Assembly: GCA_030432195.1 (NCBI GenBank)
Contig: JAUIHE010000019.1
Span: 1-32,074 of the forward strand
DNA: 32,074 nt
Source: Alphaproteobacteria bacterium
GTDB lineage: Bacteria > Pseudomonadota > Alphaproteobacteria > UBA7985 > JAUIBT01
Direction of reading: 5' to 3'
Position numbers and translations under genes: made by a program. This document shows positions 1 to 7,795 of this stretch, one piece after another (positions within the stretch are counted from its first letter, which is position 1; every line of letters starts with the position of its first letter). The notes under the pieces were generated by a model, which worked only from the letters and a program-made list of their open reading frames with translations, searched no databases and was not told where the DNA came from.

Positions 1-126
1 GTCGAGGCGGGCGACTACATGTGGTTGCGCGCCTTTTGCCCGCAGGCCTGCTATGCGGGCGGACCGGGGCCTTTTCGCTACCTACTCTATAAAGACGTCA
101 ACCGGCACGCCCAGTTGGGTCTATAG
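1..126 (+). CDS. (S)-ureidoglycine aminohydrolase, C-terminal fragment
   Basis: Frame 1 is open from the window edge to a TAG at 124-126 and gives 41 residues ending in a very characteristic tail: MWLRAFCPQACYAGG followed by FRYLLYKDVNRH. This tail is typical of the bicupin ureidoglycine aminohydrolases (AllE/UGHY type), which release ammonia from ureidoglycine to give ureidoglycolate during allantoin breakdown. The next gene, two bases downstream, encodes the enzyme that uses ureidoglycolate, so the context agrees. Only the last part of the second cupin barrel is present; the start and the metal ligands lie outside the window. Confidence 0.85.
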   Translation, partial: VEAGDYMWLRAFCPQACYAGGPGPFRYLLYKDVNRHAQLGL

Positions 127-128
127 CT

Positions 129-632
129 ATGAGTGAACAGCAAAGCCTTGTGGTCCAGCCTTTGACCGCCCAGGCCTTCGCGCCCTTTGGGGAAGTCATC
201 GACCTGCGCGATGTGCCAAGCGCCATCATCAATCAGGGCCTGTGCGAGCGCCACTCAGACCTTATCACCTTTGATGTTGATGAGCAGGGCGGCAAGCTGG
301 GACTCAGCCTGTTTCAATCCCAGCGCCGAAGCTTTCCTTATCGGCTTGAGATGGTTGAGCGTCATCCTTTGGGGAGCCAAGCCTTTATCCCCATGAGCCA
401 CGAGCCGTTTTTGGTGATTGTCGCGCCGGATCAGGCCGGGCAACCGGGGGAGCCTCTAGCCTTCTTGACCCAAGCCGGGCAGGGCATCAATCTGTTCAAA
501 TGCACCTGGCATGGTGTGCTCACGCCGCTGGAAGGCTTTGGCCGCTTTGCCGTACTGGACCGTATCGGCGGCGATGGATCGAACCTGGAAGAACACTGGT
601 TTGCTCACCCCTACACCGTCTTTGCTGGATGA
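129..632 (+). CDS. allA: Ureidoglycolate lyase
   Basis: A 167-residue protein of the normal size for AllA-type ureidoglycolate lyase (urea-releasing), which splits ureidoglycolate into glyoxylate and urea, the last step of the allantoin pathway before central metabolism. The N-terminus (PLTAQAFAPFGEVID), the FQSQRR and MVERHPLGSQAFIPM segments and the WHGVLTPL segment are the conserved cupin-fold landmarks of the family. It starts two bases after the stop of the ureidoglycine aminohydrolase fragment and its own TGA overlaps the ATG of the pseudouridine synthase gene, so the three are probably cotranscribed. Identification is by family pattern; no alignment was run. Confidence 0.93.
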   Translation: MSEQQSLVVQPLTAQAFAPFGEVIDLRDVPSAIINQGLCERHSDLITFDVDEQGGKLGLSLFQSQRRSFPYRLEMVERHPLGSQAFIPMSHEPFLVIVAPDQAGQPGEPLAFLTQAGQGINLFKCTWHGVLTPLEGFGRFAVLDRIGGDGSNLEEHWFAHPYTVFAG

Positions 633-1348
633 GCGCCAAAGCAACAACAGACATGAGCCCTTCAAGACTTCCCGCAATGCCCGCGGTTGACAGTTGGCGG
701 TATAATCCTCCGCAGAGCCCGTGGCTGGACCGCCTGTACGAAGACGATCACATCATGGTGGTCAACAAACCGAGCGAGCTGCTCAGCGTGCCGGGGCGTG
801 ATCCAGCGCATTACGATAGCTTGCTCAGCCGCATTCGTGAGCAGCACGCAGAGGCGGCGGTCGTTCACCGCCTTGATCTGCCGACGTCGGGTCTGATGGT
901 GGTAGCACTGACCTTAGAAGCGCAGCGCGATCTCATGCGTCAGTTTCGCGAGCGCCAAGTGGCCAAGCGCTATGTAGCGGTGGTCGCAGGCATGGTGGAG
1001 CAGCACGAAGGCCTCATCGACCTGCCCCTAATCTGCGATTGGCCGAACCGGCCGCGGCAAATCGTTGACTGGCAGATCGGCAAGCCCAGCCAAACCCGCT
1101 GGACGCTGATATCCAAGGATACCGCCAACCAAACCTGTCGGCTCAGCTTGGAGCCCATTACTGGGCGTTCGCACCAACTGCGGGTTCACCTGGCCTCGAT
1201 AGGACACCCCATCCTGGGGGATCGCTTTTATGCGACGCCAGAACAACAGGCCCGGGCGCCGCGCTTGCTGCTGCACGCCAATGCCCTGAGTTTCAGCCAC
1301 CCTATCAGCCAACAGGCGCTGTCCTTTGAGCAGGCGCCGACGTTTTGA
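629..1348 (+). CDS. rluA: RluA-family RNA pseudouridine synthase (23S rRNA U746 / tRNA U32 type)
   Basis: From the ATG at 629 this is 239 residues. It matches the RluA subgroup closely: WRYNPPQSPW near the start, DDHIMVVNKPSELLSVPGR, the catalytic motif HRLDLPTSG with the nucleophilic Asp at about residue 83, DLPLICDWPNRP, and PITGRSHQLRVH followed by GHPILGDRFYA. RluA converts a uridine to pseudouridine in 23S rRNA and in a subset of tRNAs. The frame is open back to 500, but the upstream part lies inside allA and looks like shadow sequence, so I chose 629, whose ATGA overlaps the allA stop. ATGs at 653 and 677 are also possible because none has a clear ribosome binding site. Its link to allantoin catabolism is probably only positional. 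Confidence 0.92.
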   Translation: MSAKATTDMSPSRLPAMPAVDSWRYNPPQSPWLDRLYEDDHIMVVNKPSELLSVPGRDPAHYDSLLSRIREQHAEAAVVHRLDLPTSGLMVVALTLEAQRDLMRQFRERQVAKRYVAVVAGMVEQHEGLIDLPLICDWPNRPRQIVDWQIGKPSQTRWTLISKDTANQTCRLSLEPITGRSHQLRVHLASIGHPILGDRFYATPEQQARAPRLLLHANALSFSHPISQQALSFEQAPTF

Positions 1349-1631
1349 CCACGCGCAGGCGGGCGCAGAGATTGTCAGAGATCGTTGGGCCGAGGCCCGA
1401 AACCTGGCTCGCACCGCCGACGCTTTGGCATCTGCGTTCAAGCGGTTTGCAAATCAAAAGACCAGCTTTTCATCACGGTAAACATCGCCGCCGACGGCGG
1501 CTGATTGACCTCGCGTCTGGCCGGGTTGTCGCTTGGTAATGGCCCCTTTTTCGTCGGCAAAAAAATTGCTGAAAAGCCGCGCTTTTTTGCTTGCGCCGTG
1601 CCCGGCTAAAGGCTACACAGGCGCTCCTGAA
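1349..1631. other. Gap between rluA and tRNA-Val, no gene seen
   Basis: No credible coding sequence. It holds a small perfect GC hairpin (GCCGCC/GGCGGC with a GAC loop, 1487-1501) without a following T run, and a weaker AAAAGC/GCTTTT dyad at 1572-1586 just upstream of the tRNA. The tRNA promoter should lie in roughly the last 60 bases, but no clean -35/-10 pair stands out. Confidence 0.5.
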
Positions 1632-1707
1632 GGGCGGTTAGCTCAGTTGGTAGAGCAACTCGTTTACACCGAGTAGGTCGGGAGTTCGAGCCTCTCACCG
1701 CCCACCA
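1632..1707 (+). tRNA. tRNA-Val (anticodon UAC)
   Basis: A complete cloverleaf can be folded by eye: acceptor stem GGGCGGT with ACCGCCC, D arm GCTC/GAGC enclosing AGTTGGTA, anticodon stem ACTCG/CGAGT around loop TTTACAC (anticodon TAC), a five-base variable loop AGGTC, and T arm GGGAG/CTCTC around TTCGAGC with one G-U pair. The gene encodes the discriminator A and the CCA end. UAC reads GUA and, when modified, other valine codons. Confidence 0.95.
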
Positions 1708-1735
1708 GGATTTCCCCAAAAATCTGACGTTTGAA

Positions 1736-1764
1736 CGACACCCCAGTTTGGCAGTGTCGATTTT
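1736..1764 (+). terminator. Probable intrinsic terminator of tRNA-Val
   Basis: A two-part stem, CGACAC (1736-1741) with GTGTCG (1754-1759) and inner CCA/TGG around a GTT loop, is followed by A and four T residues (1761-1764). It lies 29 bases after the tRNA. The T run is short, so efficiency is uncertain. Confidence 0.45.
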
Positions 1765-1968
1765 CGTCGCGGCGAGCCGGAAAACGTGTGGGTCTCCGCG
1801 CGCGCTTTGCCGTGGCTAGGGCTACCTGATCGTTTCGTCCAATCCAGGGGTCGCTGACGCCAATACCTTCTATGTTCTGTTTAAGCCGAGTTGACCGACA
1901 CCTATCTTGCGTCTGCTGACGGAGAGGCCTGCGTTCGTTCGGCGAGGGGTTCTTTTGAAAATCTCGCT

Positions 1969-2113
1969 GACCGGCGGGGGACGACCGGCGGGGGACGACC
2001 GGCGGGGGACGACCGGCGGGGGCGACCGGCGGGGGGCGACCGGCGAGGGGCGACCGGCGAGGGACGACCGGCGAGGGACGACCGGCGGGGGCTGACCGGC
2101 GGACGCTGACCGG
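1969..2113. repeat. G-rich 14-bp tandem repeat, 11 copies
   Basis: The core GACCGG recurs at 1969, 1983, 1997, 2011, 2024, 2038, 2052, 2066, 2080, 2094 and 2108. The usual unit is GACCGGCGGGGGAC; one unit is 13 bases and others differ by single changes (GAGGG for GGGGG, GC or CT for AC). The last copies decay (GACCGGCGGACGCT, then GACCGGAGG). The plus strand carries a G run every 14 bases, the minus strand the matching C runs. The period is not a multiple of three, which argues against a protein-coding repeat. Confidence 0.95.
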
Positions 2114-2207
2114 AGGCGGACGAAGGTCCGGTTGGCTGGAGCGAATTTTTTGAGCAAATCAGTCGGCAATTCCTATGCCGCGCGCCGCCCAATCGCTGTG
2201 ACCTTGA

Positions 2208-5200
2208 CTAATGAAAATCACGGCTAGGAAACAAGCGCTTGGCTTGCTCGCGCGGATGGCGGGCACTGGCGGTCTTCTGTAGGCGCTTGGGAACATCGTC
2301 GCTTTGGGCCTGGGGCAGATGAATGGCCTCGTCCAAAGGGTGGCCCAAATCACGGAGCTTTCCTGACAGATCCTCGATCTTCTGGGCGATCAGATGTACC
2401 ACAATGCCCTCTCGCTCCAAATGGCCGGTAACTTTTAGTAAGCGCCCGCCTAAAACCACCCGGCGAAAGCGTTCATAGACCTTGGGCCAGACCACAACAT
2501 TAGACACCCCGGTTTCATCCTCAAGCGTCAAGAAAATCACCCCCGAAGCCGTGCCTGGCCGTTGGCGCGTGATGACCAGGCCGCAGACGCTGGTGCGCTT
2601 ATCAGGCGCCATAGCCAGTTGATCGTGAGCGGTCAGCCCCGGCAGGGTCGGGCGCAACAACTCCATAGGATGCGCGCGCAACGTGAGGCGGGTAGCGATA
2701 TAGTCCTCAACCACTTCTTCGCCCAGATGCATCGCGGGCAAGCTAATGCGTGGTTCGCGAATACACTCGCCGTCGATGGGATCGGCAAACAAGGGTAGCG
2801 GCGCGGGGGCGCGGATGGCCTTGACCTGCCACAGCGCATCGCGACGGGTCAACCCAACCCCCAGAAAAGCATCAGCTTCGGCCAGACGTTCCAGCACGCC
2901 AGGGGCGACACCGGCCCGCAGCCAAACAGACTCGGGATCTTGATACCCGTTACCGCGCGCGGCCTCGATCCATTCGGCGTCTTCCTTTTTGAAGCCCTTG
3001 ATTTGCCGAAAACCAAGTCGCAAAGCCAGAGCGCCATCGCTGCGGCGCTCTAACTGGTTATCCCAAGCGCTGGTATTGACACAGACTGGCCGCACCTCGA
3101 TTTGGTGGTCGCGTGCATCACGCACGATCTGAGCGGGCGCATAAAACCCCATGGGTTGCGCATTTAACAGCGCACAGGCAAAAACCGCTGGATGGTGGCG
3201 TTTGAGCCACGCCGAGACATAGACCAGCATGGCGAAGGCGGCGGCGTGGCTCTCTGGAAAGCCATAGTCGGCGAAGCCTTCGATTTGCGAAAAGCAGCTT
3301 GCCGCGAATTCGGGGCTATAACCACGATCCAACATGCCTTGAATGAAGCGATCGCGGAAAACGCTGATGGTGCCCAATCTGCGGAAAGTGGCCAGCGAGC
3401 GCCGCAGACGGTCGGCCTCTTCAGGGGTAAAGCCCGCGCCAACAACGGCGATTTGCATGGCCTGCTCTTGGAACAAAGGCACTCCCAGGGTCTTGGCCAT
3501 AACACCCTTCAGCTCCTCAGAGGGGTAGGAGACAGCCTCCAGCCCCTGGCGACGGCGCACGTAGGGTTGAACCATACCCCCTTGGATAGGGCCCGGGCGC
3601 ACAATGGCGACTTCAATCACCAGGTCATAGAAGGTGCGTGGACGCATACGCGGCAAGAAATTCATCTGCGCGCGGCTCTCGACTTGGAAGACGCCCACCG
3701 CGTCCGCAACGCAGAGCATGTCATAGGTGGCCGTGTCTTCTTGGGGAATGCCGGCCAAGGTCAGGGATCGCCCTTCATGCTGTTCCATCAGCCCAAAGGC
3801 CTTGCGAATGCAGGTGAGCATCCCCAGCCCCAGGACATCGACCTTCAAAATTCCCAGTGTGTCGATATCATCCTTATCCCATTCAATAATAGTGCGATCT
3901 TCCATGGCCGCATTTTCGATGGGGCAGAGCTCATCCAGGCGCCCTTTGGTAATGATGAAACCGCCGACGTGCTGGCCCAAATGCCGCGGAAACCCGATAA
4001 TTTCGCCGATCAAGCGCAAGGTTATGGCTAAGCGGCGGTCGCCAGGGTCCAAGCCCACTTCACGCACGCGATCTAAGTCGGCTCCCTCCCGCGACGAACC
4101 CCACATCTGCCCGGATAGGCTGGCCGTCACATCCTGCGACAGCCCCATGACCTTGCCGACTTCCCGAATGGCAGCGCGCGAACGAAAGTGCGTGACCGTC
4201 GCGCAGAGCCCGGCGCGATGGCGCCCATATTTTTGATAGATCCACTGGATGACTTCTTCACGCCGCTCGTGTTCAAAATCAACGTCAATGTCGGGTGGCT
4301 CACCGCGATGCTTCGAGACGAAGCGCTCAAACACCATGGCGATTTGCTCAGGGCTAACATCGGTAATGCCCAGCAGATAGCAAAGAATAGAGTTGGCGGC
4401 CGATCCGCGCCCCTGGCACAAGATCCCCTGAGACCTTGCGTACTGAACGATATCGTAGACGGTTAGGAAATAGGCTGGGAAGCCCAGCTCCGCAACTAAG
4501 CGCAACTCCTTTTCCATCAACTCAAGAACACGCGGGGTTGGGCCTTGCGGGTAGCGGCGCTGTAGGCCCGCCCGCACCAAGCGTTCCAGGCGGGCCTGTG
4601 GCGGCTCTGCATCGGTGACTTCATCGGGATATTCATAGCTCAGCTCACTGAGGCAAAAGGCACAGCGCGCGGCAATCTCCAGCGTGCGACGCAACGCGGC
4701 CGGGTGGTCCCCGAAAATGCGCGCCATGTCTCCCCCACTTTTCAATCGACGCTCAGCGTTGGGCAGGGCGCGGGTGCCGATTTCGTCAATGGTGATGTGC
4801 TCCCGCATACAGGTCAAAACATCGGCGAGCTGGCGGCGGCTGGCTCTGTGCATCAAAACATCGCCGACGGCCACCATTGGCGTTGACGTCTTCTGTGCCA
4901 GGCGGGAACAGGCCGCCAAATAAGCCTGATCGCTGCCGTCATAGCGAGGGGCCGCTCCCAAAAAAACATGCCCTGGAAACCGGCGGTGTAGCCGATTGAG
5001 ATCACGCGCCACCGTGTTGCAAAGCGGTCCCTGCGGCAGGCCAATCAGCGCCATCCCCTGACCAGCGTTCGTTTTTGGGTCGATCAAATCGTGTAAGTCC
5101 AGGTGGCATTGTCCTTTCTCGCTCCGGCGTTTGCCGAGCGTTAAAAGGCGGGTCAAGCGCTGGTAAGCCGTCCGGTCATAGGGCAGGGCGAGCCAATCGA

Positions 5201-5678
5201 GCGGGCTGTCACGAAGCACCAATCGGGCGCCCACAATCAGCTTGGGCAAAGTTTGATCCTGATTAGCTGGCGTCTGTTTAGCTGGCTCCTGGATCGTCGG
5301 GCCTTGTTGCGCCTCCTGCTCGCGCTTCAGTTCCTTGAGTGCCGCATAGGCGCGCACCACGCCCGCTAAGGAATTGCGGTCGGTAATAGCGATGGCGGCA
5401 AGGTTCAGCTCTGCGGCGCGAATAACCAGTTCTTCAGGGTGAGAGGCCCCGATCAAAAAACTGAAATTGGAGGTCACGCAAAGCTCCGCATAGTCCGGCT
5501 GAGCGGGCGGGCAGGCCATGGGTTCAGGCTGGCGAAAATAGGGCTCCAGGCCTTGCGGCGCTCCATCCTGCTGAAGGCCCCTTGCAGGCTCGTTGGCAGG
5601 CTCGTTGGCTGGCTCGTTGGCTGGCTGGAGTGCTGATTGGGGCGCTGATTGGGAGGGCTTTTTAGGCTCGGCAGTCAT
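2208..5678 (-). CDS. dnaE2: Error-prone DNA polymerase III alpha subunit DnaE2 (ImuC)
   Basis: A 1156-residue C-family polymerase alpha subunit of the damage-tolerance type, the catalytic member of the ImuA-ImuB-DnaE2 translesion unit. An N-terminal PHP domain starts with YAELCVTSNFSFLIGASHPEE (split here: YAELCVTSNFSFL, then IGASHPEE). The polymerase core has the metal-binding motif PDIDVDF (Asp at about residues 463, 465 and 467), GRGSAANS, and FPESHAAAFA; an OB-fold domain near the C-terminus carries GVIFLTLEDETG. I chose the ATG at 5678 because it overlaps the imuB stop (ATGA) and has AGGGGAG upstream; the frame extends further to 5765 inside imuB. Residues 19-32 are a PANE tandem repeat not expected in the family, placed before the PHP domain where it is likely tolerated. 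Confidence 0.95.
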   Translation of the reverse strand: MTAEPKKPSQSAPQSALQPANEPANEPANEPARGLQQDGAPQGLEPYFRQPEPMACPPAQPDYAELCVTSNFSFLIGASHPEELVIRAAELNLAAIAITDRNSLAGVVRAYAALKELKREQEAQQGPTIQEPAKQTPANQDQTLPKLIVGARLVLRDSPLDWLALPYDRTAYQRLTRLLTLGKRRSEKGQCHLDLHDLIDPKTNAGQGMALIGLPQGPLCNTVARDLNRLHRRFPGHVFLGAAPRYDGSDQAYLAACSRLAQKTSTPMVAVGDVLMHRASRRQLADVLTCMREHITIDEIGTRALPNAERRLKSGGDMARIFGDHPAALRRTLEIAARCAFCLSELSYEYPDEVTDAEPPQARLERLVRAGLQRRYPQGPTPRVLELMEKELRLVAELGFPAYFLTVYDIVQYARSQGILCQGRGSAANSILCYLLGITDVSPEQIAMVFERFVSKHRGEPPDIDVDFEHERREEVIQWIYQKYGRHRAGLCATVTHFRSRAAIREVGKVMGLSQDVTASLSGQMWGSSREGADLDRVREVGLDPGDRRLAITLRLIGEIIGFPRHLGQHVGGFIITKGRLDELCPIENAAMEDRTIIEWDKDDIDTLGILKVDVLGLGMLTCIRKAFGLMEQHEGRSLTLAGIPQEDTATYDMLCVADAVGVFQVESRAQMNFLPRMRPRTFYDLVIEVAIVRPGPIQGGMVQPYVRRRQGLEAVSYPSEELKGVMAKTLGVPLFQEQAMQIAVVGAGFTPEEADRLRRSLATFRRLGTISVFRDRFIQGMLDRGYSPEFAASCFSQIEGFADYGFPESHAAAFAMLVYVSAWLKRHHPAVFACALLNAQPMGFYAPAQIVRDARDHQIEVRPVCVNTSAWDNQLERRSDGALALRLGFRQIKGFKKEDAEWIEAARGNGYQDPESVWLRAGVAPGVLERLAEADAFLGVGLTRRDALWQVKAIRAPAPLPLFADPIDGECIREPRISLPAMHLGEEVVEDYIATRLTLRAHPMELLRPTLPGLTAHDQLAMAPDKRTSVCGLVITRQRPGTASGVIFLTLEDETGVSNVVVWPKVYERFRRVVLGGRLLKVTGHLEREGIVVHLIAQKIEDLSGKLRDLGHPLDEAIHLPQAQSDDVPKRLQKTASARHPREQAKRLFPSRDFH
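5583..5624 (-). repeat. 12-bp in-frame tandem repeat coding PANE in DnaE2
   Basis: The plus strand shows units of the form GGCTCGTTGGCT/GGCTCGTTGGCA, about three and a half copies. Read on the minus strand these give PANE-PANE-PANE-PA at residues 19-32 of DnaE2. Because the unit is exactly four codons, copy number changes keep the frame. Confidence 0.9.
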
Positions 5679-7204
5679 GCAAACTCCCCTTGCACGAACC
5701 AACCCGGATTTTGCGGCGTGTAATAGAGCCAAAGGCGGCGGCCTTGCTGGGTCTCTACGCGCCAATAATCACGCAGGCCAGTGCGCCAGTTGTTATCTTC
5801 ATGCCACCATTCAGGCGCGATGCGCTCGGGGCCGATAGCGCGCGCGGTCGTTAAGGCCATCCGTCGCCAGCGAAAGCGGGCAGGCGGGCGGTTGCCGCTT
5901 GCCTCAATAGGCTCAGCAGTGAACAACCGCAAAGGGCGAGGGTGGCCGTCGGCCCCCGATGAGGGAACAGCAGGCCAAGTTGGCAGCGTGCTTAAGGGGT
6001 GCGCAGCAGGGACCCGATGAAAGCTCCGCTCAGGGATGTGGGTATCACTGGGCACAAAACGCTGAATATTTTCCAACCCGATACGGGTGCCGAGCCGCGA
6101 AATAAGATCATCGAGCTGTTCTTTTTTGCGCCCACCGACAAAATAGCTAGCCTGCTCTGTCGGCAGATCCTCCACAGCGACAGCCTCTAAGCGCAATTGG
6201 TCGATGCCATACCCCGCTTCCACCGCGCCGACACCACGCTCAAACAAAGCCAAGATGCGCTGCGGATCACGCATAGGTCGCGCCAGCTTAAGCTCAACCT
6301 GTTGGTTCGCTTGATCGACGCGCCGCAAGGTTAAGCACAGACGACGGGCGCCGGCCTCTTGTGCCTTCAGTTTCTCACAGAGCCGCTCCAGCAAGCGCAA
6401 AGTGCCTGCCATTACATCTTGAGCAAGTCCAATCGGTTCGGGAAGGGTCAAGCGCACGCCATAATGCGGAGGCTCTGCCTTTGGGTTAACGGGCTCGGGC
6501 ATATCCCCCAAGGCCTGGTCAAGACGCAAATGCAGATCAGGCCCAAAGCGGCGGGCTAAGGGGCCGCGCGGCTTAGAAGCCAAACTGCCAATCGTGCGTA
6601 GACCCAAGCGTTGTAAGGCGACGATCGTCTTTTCCTCTAAGCGCAAGGCTGCAATGGGCAGGTCGCCAAGAGCCTGTAAACTCTGCCCCGGAGCCGCAAA
6701 TCCGCTGGGTTTATCGGGGCCGGCATAAGCCCGGTAATGCGCCAAGGCCCAAGCCGCGCCGCGCGTATCAGCCAGGCCAAGGCGCACACTAAAACCCGCA
6801 TCGGCTAAGCTTTGTTGCATATCATCAAGCAGGGCGATTTCACCGCCGACCAAGTGCGCCGACCCGGTAACACTCAGCGCAAGGCCATCGGGCCCGTCAA
6901 ACCCCACCCATGGGCAATAACGCAGCGCCCAGCGGTGCAAGACCTGTAAGAAGGCTTCATCACCAGCTAAGTCCGCCGGACGGCTTTGCAGATCGGGACA
7001 AAAAGCCCGCGCGTCTGAATAGGCCATACCGCGATGCAAGCCCTGCTGCTCTGCCGCTGCGTTTAAGCAATAGAGCCGATTGGCATTGTTTTGCTTTAAA
7101 GTCAGCGCGAATGGCCCATCAAAAGGATGCAACCTTAAGGCCCGATCACTCCCTAACCGAGGAAACCACGCACAAACGACGCGCTGCCCAATTCCATCGA
7201 ACAT
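5675..7204 (-). CDS. imuB: ImuB, Y-family polymerase-like protein without catalytic acids
   Basis: A 509-residue protein of the ImuB family, a Y-family polymerase paralogue that acts as a hub, joining DnaE2 to the beta clamp, instead of as a polymerase. It begins with VVCAWFPRLGSDRAL, typical for ImuB. The usual catalytic acids of DinB are absent: the first motif has no DxD, and the second motif reads DGLALSVTGSAHLVGGE with Ser where DinB has an Asp-Glu pair. Helix-hairpin-helix-like sequence follows (LQRLGLRTIGSLASKP). The C-terminus ends in LWLYYTPQNPGWFVQGEFA, typical for the family. The ATG at 7204 has AGGAG seven bases upstream and lies inside imuA, giving a 59-base overlap; the stop overlaps the dnaE2 start by four bases. 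Both overlaps suggest translational coupling. Confidence 0.94.
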   Translation of the reverse strand: MFDGIGQRVVCAWFPRLGSDRALRLHPFDGPFALTLKQNNANRLYCLNAAAEQQGLHRGMAYSDARAFCPDLQSRPADLAGDEAFLQVLHRWALRYCPWVGFDGPDGLALSVTGSAHLVGGEIALLDDMQQSLADAGFSVRLGLADTRGAAWALAHYRAYAGPDKPSGFAAPGQSLQALGDLPIAALRLEEKTIVALQRLGLRTIGSLASKPRGPLARRFGPDLHLRLDQALGDMPEPVNPKAEPPHYGVRLTLPEPIGLAQDVMAGTLRLLERLCEKLKAQEAGARRLCLTLRRVDQANQQVELKLARPMRDPQRILALFERGVGAVEAGYGIDQLRLEAVAVEDLPTEQASYFVGGRKKEQLDDLISRLGTRIGLENIQRFVPSDTHIPERSFHRVPAAHPLSTLPTWPAVPSSGADGHPRPLRLFTAEPIEASGNRPPARFRWRRMALTTARAIGPERIAPEWWHEDNNWRTGLRDYWRVETQQGRRLWLYYTPQNPGWFVQGEFA

Positions 7205-7700
7205 CCCAGGCTCCTAATATTCCCGATTTGTTCTTTGTAAGGGACCAGCGTTGACGTGTCCAGTCCTTTGCATCAAAAGCAGGGTCACATCGCCAGCGGG
7301 TCTCAGCGGCGGCGCTGCCAGCAGCATCTGCGATGAGGCATAATCCGGTCGATCGGCCGGTCTTTGCGGCCAACTGTAGGCGCCGCCCGGCGGTCAAATT
7401 CAGCGGGCGACTCAACTCCATCACGACCAATGAAACAGCACCATCACGCAGCGATTCTTCAGCAATAGCAAGGAGTTCAGCTTGATCTCGCGCCTTGGCC
7501 AGCAAAACAGAGGCCGGATCGACAAAACCAAGCAATCCTTGTGGGTTGAGCTGCTCGCTATGCCAGGATTCCTGACACCAAAGAGTCACGCCATCCATGA
7601 GGCCTGCTGAAATTGCCGCAAAGCTCCAAGCACCGGGGCCTTGTGCTTCATGGACACGACCTCGCTTGATCGGAAAGGCTGCAGGTAAATCGTCAGACAT
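7146..7700 (-). CDS. imuA: ImuA, RecA-like translesion accessory protein
   Basis: A 184-residue protein with the RecA/SulA-like pattern of short alphaproteobacterial ImuA: GRVHEAQGPGAWSFAA near the start, then SVLLAKARDQAEL and VVMELSRPLNLTAGRRLQLAAKTGRSTGLCLI. ImuA is required with ImuB and DnaE2 for damage-induced mutagenesis. It is first in the cassette. The ATG at 7700 (MSDDLPAAFPIKRG) was chosen; the frame continues upstream through two further ATGs into a perfect palindrome, which is better read as an operator. The ribosome binding site at 7700 is weak (GAG about nine bases upstream). No Walker A motif is evident, as expected for this reduced family. Confidence 0.85.
   Translation of the reverse strand: MSDDLPAAFPIKRGRVHEAQGPGAWSFAAISAGLMDGVTLWCQESWHSEQLNPQGLLGFVDPASVLLAKARDQAELLAIAEESLRDGAVSLVVMELSRPLNLTAGRRLQLAAKTGRSTGLCLIADAAGSAAAETRWRCDPAFDAKDWTRQRWSLTKNKSGILGAWDVRWNWAARRLCVVSSVRE
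7211..7215 (-). promoter_or_regulatory. Ribosome binding site fixing the imuB start
   Basis: AGGAG on the minus strand, six bases before the ATG at 7204 and inside the imuA reading frame. It supports a real 59-base imuA/imuB overlap in place of a later start. Confidence 0.7.
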
Positions 7701-7722
7701 AATGTTCTCATATGAGAACATT
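7701..7722 (-). promoter_or_regulatory. 22-bp perfect palindrome, candidate SOS operator of imuA-imuB-dnaE2
   Basis: Each half reads AATGTTCTCAT, and the two halves are exact reverse complements with no spacer. The site ends one base before the imuA ATG. Position and symmetry suggest a repressor site, most simply LexA. It does not match the usual alphaproteobacterial direct repeat GTTC-N7-GTTC; it has GTTC and GAAC facing inward around eight bases (TCTCATATGAGA core). No clear -35/-10 pair could be placed around it. Confidence 0.65.
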
Positions 7723-7795
7723 TGCATTTTGTCCACTAAAGAACACCGCAAGGCGGCCAGACGATCGCGGTAGCCTCACAACCCCACCGTGCAGG

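Larger units (their letters stand above)
1708..2207. other. 500-base noncoding region between convergent tRNA-Val and dnaE2
   Basis: Apart from the likely tRNA terminator and the tandem repeat array listed separately, nothing recognisable is present. Reading frames here are open on both strands only because the repeat unit lacks stop codons; their products are simple repeats of Arg, Gly, Asp, Pro and Ser and look like shadows of the repeat, not proteins. The tRNA is read rightward and dnaE2 leftward, so the region collects two 3' ends. Confidence 0.6.

Noticed and set aside
1969-2113. CRISPR array
   Set aside because: Units are 14 bp with no unique spacers and no cas genes nearby; it is a simple tandem repeat.
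1870-2192. Open frames on both strands across the G-rich array (about 62-99 codons)
   Set aside because: The products are pure shadows of the 14-bp repeat, in several frames at once, with no start signal or recognisable domain.
3192-4031. 279-codon open frame on the plus strand
   Set aside because: It lies antisense to the dnaE2 polymerase core, which is clearly the real gene; no family pattern was seen in the antisense product.
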